A stretch of DNA of 64,000 bases from Fusarium oxysporum f. sp. lycopersici 4287 (taxonomy: Eukaryota > Ascomycota > Sordariomycetes > Hypocreales > Nectriaceae), in contig NC_030987.1 in NCBI RefSeq assembly GCF_000149955.1, forward strand, positions 3,317,138-3,381,137, in the 5' to 3' direction. This document shows positions 46,501 to 57,502 of this stretch, piece after piece (positions within the stretch are counted from its first letter, which is position 1; each line of letters begins with the position of its first letter). The position numbers were made by a program, and so were the translations under genes. The notes below the pieces were generated by a model. The model saw only the letters and a list, made by a program, of their open reading frames with translations. It searched no databases and was not told the origin of the DNA.

Positions 46501-47254
46501 CATCGATGTGCAGTTCTTCATATCTCTTGAGTGCCTGCTTCAACAGTATAATCTTCTGCTTGCTTTCGACTTTTCGGGCAGCCGCGTCAGCCTTACTTTT
46601 GCGGTCTCCTTCCATACCGTAAAGCTGAACCATCTTTTCGATACCCTTCAGATATTGCTCTTCGACGTTTAGCTTGAATTGAATCTGCGACAACATGAGC
46701 TGGATGCGGGGTCCCAGATGCGGTGTATCATATTTGATCAAATCTGTTTTCGTTCACGTTAGCACAGTACAGAAAACACGGAAAGTCTCAGGGAAGTTTC
46801 TATGGAGATGGCATAGCAACGACGCACCTAACTTGGTGAAATTTGGACGTGGCTTCGGAATACCCGAGCCACCAGGACCTGGAGCATAAGGGTGGCGGGG
46901 AGGCATGAGATCAGAACCAGCACCAGATTGGGCATATTGTCCTGAGCCCGAACCATAGGATCCTCTATCTTCTCGGGAATCCTTGGGAGGTGGTGCAGGA
47001 GGACCGCCAGCATCGTCAGAAGGTCCTCCAAGGGACATGTCTCCAACACCTGCGTTCACACGTCGCATCTGGATGTCGCGCAGCTTCTCCTCGAAGAACT
47101 GAAGATTGCGACGACCATCTCGCATTTGTGAGTCGAGACGAGATCTGACGGCTTCATTGTTGGTCTGTGCCCTCATGGAATTGGCAGCGTTGATGAGAGC
47201 CTTCTCGCGCTCGATCTTCTTGTGGATGCTATGGATCGCATCATCGTCATTCAT
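43511..47254 (-). CDS. pkc1: Protein kinase C (PKC1), cell-wall-integrity kinase
   Basis: Ser/Thr kinase activated by Rho1 that starts the cell-wall-integrity MAP-kinase cascade. Five exons keep frame: 46828-47254, 45439-46743, 44080-45383, 43622-44027 and 43511-43572, 1167 aa, the normal fungal size. Domains: HR1a (about 1-70), HR1b (about 150-235), a C2-like domain (about 250-390), two C1 zinc fingers (about 478-527 and 546-593; the second is split by intron 2), a Pro/Gln/Ser linker (620-830), and the kinase domain from about 842 (LGKGNFGKV, Lys871 in [21 protein letters not shown] in place of DFG as in other fungal PKCs, [14 protein letters not shown]). The tail has the turn-motif TPVQS and hydrophobic motif [11 protein letters not shown], completed by the last exon. 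Confidence 0.96.
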
Positions 47255-49442
47255 GGTGAAAGTGGCTGCACGATACGTTCGCGCTGGACGACAAGAGGTT
47301 GGAGGAGGAGGGGATGGCTGAAAATACAGCCGATATCAGGTGGTGAGGACGACGCCTCGATAATGAGCGGGCGAGCGTAGGCGAGCGGGTGGTAAAATAG
47401 ACGACGAGACAGGTGACGTCTTGTGTGTCGTTATCGTTAATGAATGTCGTTATACTGTGAGAGCCGAACCAAGTGCAGGCGGGCAGAAACACACGGAACG
47501 AGGGAAGCCAGAAGGTCCCAGTTGCGTATGCGTAATTATGCGTGCGTCTGCGGCGATGGTTTATAGCTGGCGGAGGTTTTCGCCGTCAAGCTTCGCTTCA
47601 GGTGGATGAGGCCGAAGCTGGCGGGTGGGGGAGAGGGGAGGTTGAGGGAAAGAGGGTTTGGGTTTATTATGCCCAGCCGTTGCCAGAAGCAGATGGTGGT
47701 GGTAGGTACCTTGGGTAGGTACTATATAGGTGTTGAGTGGCCGGTGGCAGGGCAGTTAGGTAGAGGTGGTGGAATAGAGTGCAGGTAGGTTGGAAGGTCA
47801 AAGGTGAGAAATGTCGTCAGTGATCCAATAAGTTCCTAGAGTTGGTTGGTACCTTAGGGAATCGCATCGACGTTCGGTGGAGGAGGGGGTAAAATTGGCG
47901 GGGTTTTTATCGGGCGTTTTCCATGGATTCAATGCGCGAGCACAGCACAGCAGAGGACAGCGCAGTAACACTGAGCTAACTCAGGTGAATTTAGCGGTAA
48001 GCTAAAACACCAAGGAAATTGGTAGAACTGAGAAATATAGGTAGGTCCTTTTAGGAGACACAAAGAGGTGATCAGCTCAAAAAAGATTTTGACAAACACG
48101 AAAAAAAGAGAGGGTCGAAAGACAAAGCACAGCCCAATACCGTTCCTTAGTACTAATGAATGCCCAAGGCAAGGCCTCAGGGTACGGATACAGGCACAGG
48201 CAGACCAAGACCACCTCGAGGAGCTAAGACCACCGCCGCTCTGCTCTTGGTGGGGAGATCCAGGGTTTGGCTGGCGGGGAGCTTCCAATTTGTAGCGGCG
48301 TAGGTGTAGCTCTCCGGCCGGTTAAGTTGAGTTTATGGTGGGTGACGACGTGCGCTGTTTGTAGCAGAATCATTCATCAGTATCCGTAGATCCTTGTGTG
48401 TTCAGTTCTTCACGGAAAGATACGATGCAATCTAGTTGCTTTATCTTATGCTTTTGTCAAGAGGTAACCTCAGTAGGACTAGAATGATGATATGATAACG
48501 TGGACAAAGAGGCTGAGCTCCAATGAGACAACCATACCTGAGAGTCTCTACAGTAACTCGAAAGAAATGTCTGTTTGGCCCTTTTGTATATGATATTCAC
48601 AAGCATGTGTCCTACTCGAATTGCGTTTCAAGATCCATCAGCAGATAGTTTCGCATGAACAAGGAAACTTGGTTTGATGCTTGTGAAACCATTCTCTGAA
48701 ACGACAAACTCTTGAGCCTTTCTTATCATGCATAAGTAATACCACAAAGTTCCAAACCCGTCAATAGCAATCAGGAGATAACAAACTCTAATATGTGCAT
48801 TTCATTATTCCCACCGTGTAGCTACAGTTACACTGGAAAAGCATCTGCGTCTGCTGTAAGTCACCTTTCATAGTCCTACAAGTCCTAGAGCCCCACCATC
48901 AAAACACCTCCGATTAAAACCGCATATCGGAAAGCGGTCAATATCTGTAACGTTAAGACCCTTAACAATTAGTTGCCGTTAATCTCAATGACTGGCAAAT
49001 CATATTCCTGATGTGCACTTTCATCATCCAAGCTCAAATTAATGGTCAGGGTCACCCTTGAGGGTGGAATGACAAGGGGTCTAGGGGCCGTTGAAGGCTT
49101 AAGTGTCATGATGAACTTGCTCTTGGCGGACAAAGTTCCTTTTATGACGATATATCAACAACTCAACAAATAGTCTCGGATTTTATGCATACGAATATCA
49201 AATATGACATCTTAGAAATATTAACCTCATTAAGCTCCAAAGGTTTAGTCCCACTCCATCTTCTTCGGTATTGCCTTTCTGGCTACCAGCCCTACCGGTC
49301 ATGCAAAACACCAACATCCGATTGGCTCGCCAACAGCGTGAAGCATCGTGAATCAACATCACCCGAGAAACTCTATAACGAGAATGTACAGTTTTATTAT
49401 AGTAGTATACAATGATAAGCTTTATATCTATTTTACATCTTG
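47255..49442. other. Long intergenic region upstream of PKC1
   Basis: 2.2 kb. Purine/pyrimidine-biased sequence near 47280-47800 probably is the long PKC1 leader and promoter; the rest is the 3' side of SHE9. No convincing gene. Confidence 0.5.
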
Positions 49443-50909
49443 TCATGATCTTCGAACCAAAAGCAGCGCAATACTTCCTGTAAACACAGCTCCTGCTAAT
49501 GCGCCCTCCAGCACCAATAATGAAACGTCTCGCATGCGAAGATCTATCCGTCGCTCGCTGTAGATGTCTTGTGATTTGGCTTTCCACCATTCTGGATCCA
49601 TAAGAGCTTCTTGCCATGTCCTCGTGGGTAGAGGTCCTGAGAGAGGCGCTTCAGCCACTGATTCGAAGGTGGCAACTGGTTCCTGGCTGGAATTTGTTTC
49701 CTCCACCATGAGGCTCTCACCCGGCAACACATTCTCTGATGCCACGGCTTCAGCAGTTGCCTCGGCCTCAGCCTCTGGGGTTCCTTCAACTGTTGATAGG
49801 GTCTTTTGGTTCTCGATAGCCAGCTTGACCTGTTCAAGCTCACCACGAACCTCCTCGAGAACAGCCTTCTCCTCAGCTACAACACCCCTGACCAGTCTCC
49901 TTCTCTTCCAGGGCTCTGCCACAAACTGCAGGATAACGAACAAGAGGAAGTTCATGCCCATCAGGCCCCATGTACCCCAAGTGCTCGCCCGCCGAATGCG
50001 ATCGCTCCAAATCTGCTCTTCATGGTAACGTTTCAGGATTCCGGCATTTAGCTGCTGGCTAAGGCGCTGTTCTTCCATCTCAGCCTCCGTTAGAGCCTCT
50101 TGGGACGATGCGACCTTGCCCTCCAAGGTATGATCTGCTCGATATAACTCGGTAAAGCGCTCAAGATCGATAGGGGACCAGCTATCCTTCCGCGCCAATA
50201 GTGTTGTGACCTCACGCTGTGTTGTCGCACGACTAGCGTTCGATGTCTTGTATTCCTGGCGAGCCTCACGGACCCGCTCATGAGCTGCTGCAAGGTCTGC
50301 TTCTAGCTTGGCATTTTGATGCTTGATGGCCTCGATGTCTGTATATCCGGTAATATCGTTGAGCGTTTGTGAGGCATTCATTGCTCGGGATTGCAGTCTA
50401 TCCATAGCACCGCTAAACCTCTCCTTCAATTCGTTCATATGGTTCAGGGTAAGGTGTCGCAGGTTTTGAAGACCTGATGGTGCTTGCGATTGAGAGGCTT
50501 CATCGCTAGACTTTGTGTCTGTCTCGGCCTTGGGTGGCTCGGGTTTTGTGTCTTTAGGGGCAGCGCTTTCGGAAGTCGCATTGGTAGATTTGACATCTTC
50601 CAGCTTGGGTATATCGGCAGGCGGTTGAAGCTCTTTGAAAAAGTTTGGCCGAGGTTTAAGTATAGATTCAAGCTCATCCTCGACATCTTTATTCGTCCTT
50701 GAACTCCTCTCAGAATCCCTCGGTGGTCGCTCCGTCGAATAGAGTCTTGCTCGGAGACCAATGGCCTGAAAATTGCATCGCACACATATTGTTGAGCTCT
50801 GCACTATCGAGGGCCCCCAGCAAGACCTCCCGGGCCTCGTGGATCGATCAAGCCCAAATCGCGCATGGTTCCAGACAAGCCGAACCGCAGGACGAGCAAA
50901 CGGCTGCAT
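49443..50909 (-). CDS. she9: SHE9/MDM33 mitochondrial inner-membrane protein
   Basis: Integral inner-membrane protein that controls mitochondrial shape; overproduction in yeast drives inner-membrane fission. Single exon. I start at the first ATG, 50909 (MQPFARPAVRLVWNHARFGL), giving 488 aa with an Arg-rich transit peptide; the frame stays open further upstream but only from a TTG. After a charged linker, HLTLNHMNELKERFSGAMDRLQ begins a long coiled coil (about 155-320). RRASTWGTWGLMGMNFLLFVILQFVAEPWKRRRL is membrane segment 1 (about 330-350). A Glu/Ala-rich loop follows, and SLLVLEGALAGAVFTGSIALLLV is segment 2 at the C terminus. Topology and motifs match She9. Confidence 0.92.
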   Translation of the reverse strand: MQPFARPAVRLVWNHARFGLDRSTRPGRSCWGPSIVQSSTICVRCNFQAIGLRARLYSTERPPRDSERSSRTNKDVEDELESILKPRPNFFKELQPPADIPKLEDVKSTNATSESAAPKDTKPEPPKAETDTKSSDEASQSQAPSGLQNLRHLTLNHMNELKERFSGAMDRLQSRAMNASQTLNDITGYTDIEAIKHQNAKLEADLAAAHERVREARQEYKTSNASRATTQREVTTLLARKDSWSPIDLERFTELYRADHTLEGKVASSQEALTEAEMEEQRLSQQLNAGILKRYHEEQIWSDRIRRASTWGTWGLMGMNFLLFVILQFVAEPWKRRRLVRGVVAEEKAVLEEVRGELEQVKLAIENQKTLSTVEGTPEAEAEATAEAVASENVLPGESLMVEETNSSQEPVATFESVAEAPLSGPLPTRTWQEALMDPEWWKAKSQDIYSERRIDLRMRDVSLLVLEGALAGAVFTGSIALLLVRRS

Positions 50910-51628
50910 TGCGACCAAAGGAAGCGTGTATCGCAGCGGCGACGTCGAGGGTGGACGATTGGACTTGTAGCTCGGCAACAATTGTTGAGATGATGGGATG
51001 AATGCATGGGCCGAGCCGATAAAGCTACAGCCGGCTCCGTAGCCGGGGTATTTTCTGCCGCCGGAGCAAGGCTGAATAGAGTCACCGCCTTACTCACCTT
51101 GGCCAGGGTCCTTTGCCGGGAGCGCTATTGAGTGCGACTCAGGGTCCTTGGGAGCTATATTCCAGCGCAATTACAGGGAGAAGAGGGTGTGGAGGGGCAC
51201 TATTCATATCCTGCAGTCCCTGAGAGTCATGACAATGACGACAGTCAAACCTTGGCCAAGGCGGAAGAACTGATAACGAAATATGCGGTGTTTTCTGTTA
51301 TGTACAGTACGTGATTTATATTGCTACTCATTTTACTAGTAAGGATCCTTCAGTATCAACCTCCAATCAGCTCAGCCAGTTTATAGCAGGTGTTTCTAAT
51401 TTTCTGTTGATCATTATTGTCGCGATTATTTGTTTGTCTGTCATGAAAACTTGTGCCCCTCCCCCGCCGTTTTCTTGCTCGGTCATATCTTCTCAACAAC
51501 ATCGTCACTTTAGACTACAGTTCTAGAGACATCCAATTCACTCACTCTTTTCATGAAACTGGAGTAGACTCCAATAAGGATCTTACTGAGTCATAAAAAT
51601 ACGCAATAATCCACTACAGACCGTCATC
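50910..51628. promoter_or_regulatory. Divergent promoter region, SHE9 and HAD phosphatase
   Basis: 719 bp between start codons. No specific element can be named. Confidence 0.4.
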
Positions 51629-52487
51629 ATGGCTTCCTCCGATACCCCAGCTCTCAAGAACGATCCCAAGTTCATCTTCTTTACCGACTTTGACGGAACA
51701 GTCACCACCGCCGATTCTAATGACTACATGACCGACAACCTTGGCTTCGGCGTTGAACGCCGTCGCCAACTTAACAAGGACGTTCTTTATGGAAACATGC
51801 ATTTCCGCGACAGCTTCGTTGAGATGCTGGACAGCGTCAAGACCCCTTTCGACGAGTGCATCCAGATTCTTCTCAAGAACATTAAGCTTGACCCTGGCTT
51901 CAAGGAGTTCTACGACTGGGCTCAGGAGAACAATGTCCCCATTGTCATTCTCAGTGGCGGCATGACCCCTGTCATTCGAGCTCTACTGGACACTCTTCTG
52001 GGTCCTGGTTGGGATATTCAGATTGTCAGCAACGATGTGAAGGCTCGAGAGGGTAAGACTCTTAAGGATGAGGGAGGCTGGCAAATTGAGTTCCATGATG
52101 ACAGGTAATAAATCCGACCTATTCGTTGATATGGTGAGAAAGTGCTGACTTTTCTAGTATTCATGGCCATGACAAGTCTATCGAGATCCGAAAGTACTCT
52201 TCGCTTCCTAACCGACCTACCATGTTCTACGCTGGTGATGGTGTCTCTGATCTCTCAGCCGCTAAGGAGACCGATCTGCTGTTTGCCAAGGCCGACAAGG
52301 GTGAGCAAAACATCAATTCCCAGTATTGGTTCGTAATTAACGACACTTTATAGACCTTGTTACCTGGTGTGAGAACGAGAACGTTCCCTTCGTCACATTC
52401 CGTGACTGGTCTAGCATCACTCAGACTGTCAAGGACATTGCGGCTGGTACCGTCTCTGTCAAGGATGCTGCCCGTGGCCGTATCTAA
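51629..52487 (+). CDS. HAD-superfamily phosphatase (phosphoserine-phosphatase/MtnX-like)
   Basis: Mg2+-dependent phosphomonoesterase of the haloacid-dehalogenase fold, cytosolic. Exons 51629-52104, 52158-52300 and 52354-52487, 250 aa. Motif I is TDFDGTVTT with nucleophile Asp20 and acid/base Asp22. A helical cap follows (NDYMTDNLGFGVERRRQLN, DCIQILLKN-type). Motif II is VILSGGM, motif III the Lys in HDKSIEIRK, and motif IV AGDGVSDLSAAKETDLLF. The overall pattern (TTADSNDYMTDNLG) is that of fungal homologues of phosphoserine phosphatase SerB/MtnX, often annotated only as a HAD-like hydrolase. The physiological substrate is not determinable here. Converges on the MFS gene with 239 bp between stops. 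Confidence 0.9.
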
Positions 52488-52726
52488 TCTGGTATGAATT
52501 AATGACATGAAAAGGGAGAATAGGAAATGGTATCCATGGCCATTCAAAACATAAAGGATAGACTGGGTGCGAGCCATCTACGGAGATCACATAGATTCAT
52601 TATAGATTTGTGAATAGACTTGGTCAGCCTGGATCGAATCGATTCCCTATATAATTTCGACCTTGATGTCACTTCGCTTGTTCATGCATTCTCCAATTTC
52701 CTATTCTCTCTTTTGGTACCGCCTTG

Positions 52727-54252
52727 TCACTCCGTCCTCTTTTCCTCAGCTGGAAGAAAGTACCAGCACAACAACATGACAACAAACAAGAAAATCACAA
52801 TCGGATGAAGGACAAAGGTGCCAAACGCCTGGGCCAGAAGACCCGTGACGAAGGGCGCAATAGCTCCGCCTGCGCTATCACAAGCATTAATCATGCCAAT
52901 ACCAGTCAAAGCCTCCCGCCTAGTCATGCCTCGAAGGAAAACAGCCGAGGCACATGGGTAGATAGGACCAAGGAGAAGACCGACAACAGATACGGCGATA
53001 GTGTTGCCCACGATGTTAGGAATGAGCCAGACGAGAAGCTGAAAAGCAACGGCTCCTATTATGAGGCCATACACAAGCGTTTTCTCGCCGATTCGCTGCG
53101 CAGGGGCAGACAGGAGGAATCTACCGATGGTGATACCGGCCCAGAAACCTGCTGTTGCATAACCAACTGAAGAAGGATCACCATCGCGGTCGTTGATGAG
53201 AAAAGAAATGACCCAGCCAGAGATAGAAACCTCGGCTCCCTGGTAGGCAAAGATGAAGAGTGAACCAAGGAATACGATGCGCAAATTCATAGCAAGAAAG
53301 ATGCTGTTCGACATGGAGTCTCCAACTGGAGCCGTCTCTCTCTGGCGCGCCGCAGGACTCAACTCCTGTTCGTATTTCCAGAACGACCACATTCCTAATG
53401 CGACGGTTAAAGCTCCGAGCACACAGGTTATGATATAGTATTTATTCCACACGGTGTTTGCAGCTGTAACGAGCGCGGTCGCAACGAGAGGGCCGATGGT
53501 CGCCCCTATTCCGTAAGTCCCGTGCTGTACACCCAGCATGAACGTTCCGTTCTGGAGACCACCACAGAAGAGGTTTCCGATGGCCACATTTATCGAGATG
53601 CTGAAGCCGATAAAGAAGAATGATAGAACGACAACGATGAAAGGGGCGCCGCAGATGATGGGGATATATGCCAGAGTGACGAGAGCCTGGCCCAAACCAA
53701 GAAGTTTGGCTCGACCAAGTTTTTCTTTAAGAATATCGATGAACACGGCCGCTGCAATGAATCCAATGGCTTTACCGACGAATATAAGGGATACAGTGGC
53801 ATAGCCAATGCCATAGTACCTAAATATATTAGCTTATGTCGTTCGGGGGAAAGATTATCGACATACTTCTCCATATAGGGGATCAAAGCACCAGTAGCAC
53901 CATCACTAAGAGCATTATTTATTTGGGATAGACAGGTCGAGATAAGTCTGAAGCGGTTCATGAAAGGGTCCCAGATAGTCGGTGCAACTTCGACAGTCTC
54001 AGTATTCGAATCTGGACGATCAGGTTGGCTCATTTCTAAGTCGTCGACATGGTCGGAAGATGCATTGTCTGGTTTTGGATCATCTCGGACAGGTAGAATC
54101 TCGAGGTCAAAAGATTCTCTCTGGGCTGAGCCGATATGAGTTCTCGAGGTAGTCATTGGCGGGGCTGTTAATGGACGAGACATATCTTCCTTTGCCGGAT
54201 TTGTAGGTACTGGCTGAACTACTGAGAGACCTGAAAGCATTGAAGTCTCCAT
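52727..54252 (-). CDS. Major facilitator superfamily transporter (BSC6/FucP-like)
   Basis: Secondary transporter with 12 predicted spans. Exons 53867-54252 and 52727-53819, 492 aa. The first 95 residues are a hydrophilic cytosolic tail. The first repeat begins FRLISTCLSQINNALSDGATGALIPYMEKYYGIGYATVSLIFVGKAIGF (split by the intron after EK), the opening typical of fungal fucose-permease-like MFS proteins related to yeast Bsc6. Other motifs: GLGQALVTLAYIPI, NLFCGGLQNGTFMLGVQHGTYGIGATIGPLVA, EVSISGWVISFLI, GYATAGFWAGITIGRFLL, LLGPIYPCASAVF. Relatives are thought to carry sugars or be orphan. No substrate can be assigned. Confidence 0.91.
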
Positions 54253-55314
54253 GGTGTATGAGCACTAGGCCACCAAGAACTTAATGATTCGATATATAGT
54301 AATGGATAATCAGGAGAACATTCGATCCCATTGTGTAAGGAGTTCCGAGGGACAAGTGTGCTTGAGCCTGTCTACAGTGGTTAAGTAAGTAGTTTTAGTT
54401 GTTCGGTTTTGTATCAAATTATCATGAATCTCACAAGGTCAACTTGAGTCACCCGGTCACCCAGATCTTGATATCCCCACGGGACATCCTAGCGAGTGGA
54501 ATGCCTCTATGTGGTAGTTTTTGGAACCCTGACATGCCAGGAGGGGCAACCAAGAGGGTAATCAAGCCGAGTCCACTTCGACAATACCATACGATGTGAT
54601 TTATTAAGCACGGACTCATACTTAATTGCACCGAATAATTTACCCAGGCGTCACGGGAAGTTTACGATACCAAATGATCTTGTTGTAACTTATCCTTTGT
54701 ATAAAGATGAGACATCGGTATACGTAGTCCTCAAGCAGTACACACGATCATCTTGAGGCACTGACAACATGTACATCATATTTGACTGTTATGTTGCTGG
54801 TCACTCAACTTCATGATAATGAGGTTGGTTCTAATACCACTTTTGGTAACAGCCCCAGCAACCCACCACTAGCAGCCAAGCAATATGCTACTTAAAATAC
54901 AATCACGATATCCGTACGATCAGGAGAATAACTTATAGCCCGATATGGTAATTTCACAAGATCATGTTGGGAGCAGGCTAGGGGAGGCAAGAAAGCGCCT
55001 TAACCCTAAGCGACGAAAATATTTAGGTATGTTAGCCTAAGTTTGGGGGACTCTTTGCTAAGTTTATTTTGGCATCCTCTTCTAAAGTCTAAAGTTTTCT
55101 TGCTCTCCGAGGGCAGGACCGGACGTTCCGAATCTAGTAAGTCCGCTCCCACTTACAAGTCATTATGGATAGAGTAGTACTTGGAGTTGTTCTGTCTATC
55201 AAGGTATATCGTTCTATCGGTGTCTGCCCCTCCAAGCAACCCCTCCATATTCTTCATGTCTAGAAAATTCCAAGACAAACTTTTATTAAATAGCAATCGA
55301 CATAAAATTTCACG
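54253..55314. other. Divergent intergenic region with a short inverted-repeat element
   Basis: 1.06 kb between the MFS and EIF1AD start codons. It holds copy B of the MITE-like element. No gene seen. Confidence 0.5.
54978..55147. mobile_element. Putative MITE-like element, copy B
   Basis: The core is 54978-55112. Left end CTAGGGGAGGCAAGAAAGC; right end (reverse complement) CCTCGGAGAGCAAGAAAAC, 13 of 19 matching. GCAGG is present on both sides (54973-54977 and 55113-55117). It shares AGGGGAGGCAAGAAA with copy A, has a nearly equal core length (135 versus 140 bp), and an interior CTTAGG...GGTATTTT-like match in inverted orientation. Similarity to copy A extends past the right core end to about 55147, so limits are provisional. 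It lies about 200 bp upstream of the EIF1AD start codon. Confidence 0.4.
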
Positions 55315-55868
55315 ATGGGACGTCCTAAGCGAAATGTTCTCGCGGCCGCAGAGGCTGCATTGACACCTCCTGATTATCTTGAGCCCAACCAGTCTCTCGT
55401 TCGCGTTGTCAAGCCTGAAGGAAACAACCTCTACACGTGTGAGCTTCCAAACGGCAAAACCCTTGTACTGGAACTGGCCCAGCGATTTCGAAACACCATT
55501 TGGATCAAGCGCGGCGGGTTTGTTTTGGCTGAACGATACGAAGATGGCAAGGAGGACACTCGGGCAGAGGGAGAAATTGTAAATGTTGTCCGTGATGAGA
55601 AGGCTTGGCGCAAACAGCCATATTGGTGAGTTTCGTGGTATCTATTCGTCTGAGATGAACTAGGCTAATCAAGTCTATCGCAGGCCCAATGAGTTCGTCA
55701 GATATACATACGGACAGGAGCGACTCCGAGGACGAATCCAATGTCGGTAAGATTGCCCCCCAGTGACTTCCGATGATGAGTGAATATGCACTTTCTAGGA
55801 TCCCAGATCTATTTGTTCTTATATCAAACGTCCCCGACTTGGGCTGCGGTAGCGGGAACGGCACGTCT
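55315..55868 (+). CDS. EIF1AD-like S1/eIF1A-domain protein, 3' end lost in gap
   Basis: Homologue of human EIF1AD, a nuclear eIF1A-related OB-fold protein implicated in late 40S subunit maturation. Exon 1 is 55315-55625 (MGRPKRNVLAAAEAALTPPDYLEPNQSLVRVVKPEGNNLYTCELPNGKTLVLELAQRF pattern, then NTIWIKRGGFVLAE, GEIVNVVRDEKAWRKQPYW). Exon 2 is 55684-55746 (PNEFVRYTYGQERLRGRIQ). Exon 3 starts about 55799 (IPDLFVLISNVPDL) and runs into the 100-N gap. The OB fold is complete; the acidic tail and stop are missing. Convergent with ALG3 across the gap. Confidence 0.9.
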
Positions 55869-55968
55869 NNNNNNNNNNNNNNNNNNNNNNNNNNNNNNNN
55901 NNNNNNNNNNNNNNNNNNNNNNNNNNNNNNNNNNNNNNNNNNNNNNNNNNNNNNNNNNNNNNNNNNNN
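55869..55968. other. Assembly gap (100 N)
   Basis: Exactly 100 undetermined bases, probably a placeholder of unknown true length. It removes the 3' ends of both EIF1AD and ALG3. Confidence 0.99.
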
Positions 55969-57271
55969 TTCACAGCGGATGGTTGAGCTGAGGTCGTGCT
56001 TGGGTATACATTCCAAGCCCATTCCTGCGCGGCCCAGATAATTGCCACGATGACGGGGTCTTCGGTGGCTCGCCAGAGGAGATAGGGTGTTGCCCAGGCG
56101 AGATAGGCATAGAACTGGTAGTGCAGTGACCGAGCGAACAGCAGACCAATGAGGTTGGCAGTGAGCATCGTTGTCATGGCGTACTCAGGGGTGACGTAGT
56201 GAGAAATGCGAAGCTGTTCCTGCATGGTAAACGGGGACTTGAGTCGCAAGAAGGAGGGTATCAGGTCGTAGAGCGACCGTCCAGTTGGTTGGATCCATCT
56301 CTTGGAGATGAAGATCAAGAGCACCAGAATATGGCAGGCCAGAAGAGATAGAGCAAAATACTTGCTGAGGAAAACTTCCTCGCCCAGCATGCGCCAGTTG
56401 ACCGTCCACTTGAATTGAAACTGTCGTGATAGTTCAAAAGCCCGAGCCGCATACCCACGAGGGTTCTTAGTGATAAACGGAAGTCCAATGGCGAACTGAA
56501 TCTGAGCCATGAGCCATGCGAGACGAAGGCTAGGCCATAACCCTCTACCCAGAAAAAGGATGACGCCAATAGCAGGTAGAACCAGTAGTAGCGACATCTT
56601 GATTCCAAGACCCCAAGAATATACTAGACTTCCAACGGTCCATTGTCGGCGTTGGAAAAGAAAGATGGTTAGCCATAGGAAGAAAACGGCGAAGCAGTCG
56701 TTGAAACATCGTAGGACGAAGAGGCTATGTAGTCGTTTCGAGGCGATTAGGAAGATGAACATGTACGGAGGGACCTAGAATTGTTAGAAAACTACCTGAA
56801 GTGGCCCAGGACGTTACTGACTTTGGCTTTCCAGTAGCAGAGCATCACCACTGCCAACGTAGCCATATATAACACAGCAAATATTTGCTGCGCCAGAAGA
56901 ATGTTTGTCCCCTTGTCCGTGATGTAGTAAAGTCCCGTGTAAGTGTAGACATGCGCTGCTGGATACACCAAAGGACCAGTGTCGCCCTCCATCTTGGTAT
57001 AGTCTCTCTCGCCCGATACAAACTGCGAAATCTGCTGCATGTACGCAACCCAGTCGATCTCGGTATCTGTTCCACGAGATTAGCTTCATCATGAGGCTTT
57101 GGAAATTTGACGCCACGCACATGGGATCTTCCATATGATCAAGCCACAACCAAGCGCGTCGACCAGCCAGAGCGCGATGGGGATGAGCTTGGAGAGCGCA
57201 TGGCGGCCATTGAGGACGTTTCTTAGGAAGCGCACGCCCTGACTCAGGGTGCCAGATGCAGATTCTGGCAT
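55969..57271 (-). CDS. alg3: ALG3 dolichyl-P-Man:Man5GlcNAc2 alpha-1,3-mannosyltransferase, 3' end lost in gap
   Basis: ER membrane enzyme that adds the first lumenal mannose (Man5 to Man6) to the lipid-linked N-glycan precursor. Exons 57121-57271, 56822-57066 and 56774 down to the gap at 55969. Signature motifs: [41 protein letters not shown] (DWxxYMxQ, [18 protein letters not shown]), [71 protein letters not shown]. All are ALG3 hallmarks, with about ten membrane spans visible. The C-terminal residues and stop are in the gap. It belongs to the same lipid-linked oligosaccharide pathway as ALG10 in this window. Confidence 0.94.
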
Positions 57272-57502
57272 TTTGAAAATGGAGAATGCGCTGGCTTGTG
57301 AAAGGAGGAAAGGAAAGCTTCAAGTTAAAACAGGGGTTCAAGTGTTTGGAGAGAGCTATGTGTGGGAAATGCGGGGCCCCGCGATATGCATATTCTCATA
57401 TTCTCTACTCACCAACTTCCATCCTTATTAAGCTGAGGGCAATCATAAGAATGAACGAATTAATTATTCATTATCATATCAATTCATAAACGCTTAGTCG
57501 AT

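Noticed and set aside
50910..50981. N-terminal extension of SHE9
   Set aside because: Opens at a TTG; the ATG at 50909 directly starts a good mitochondrial transit peptide.
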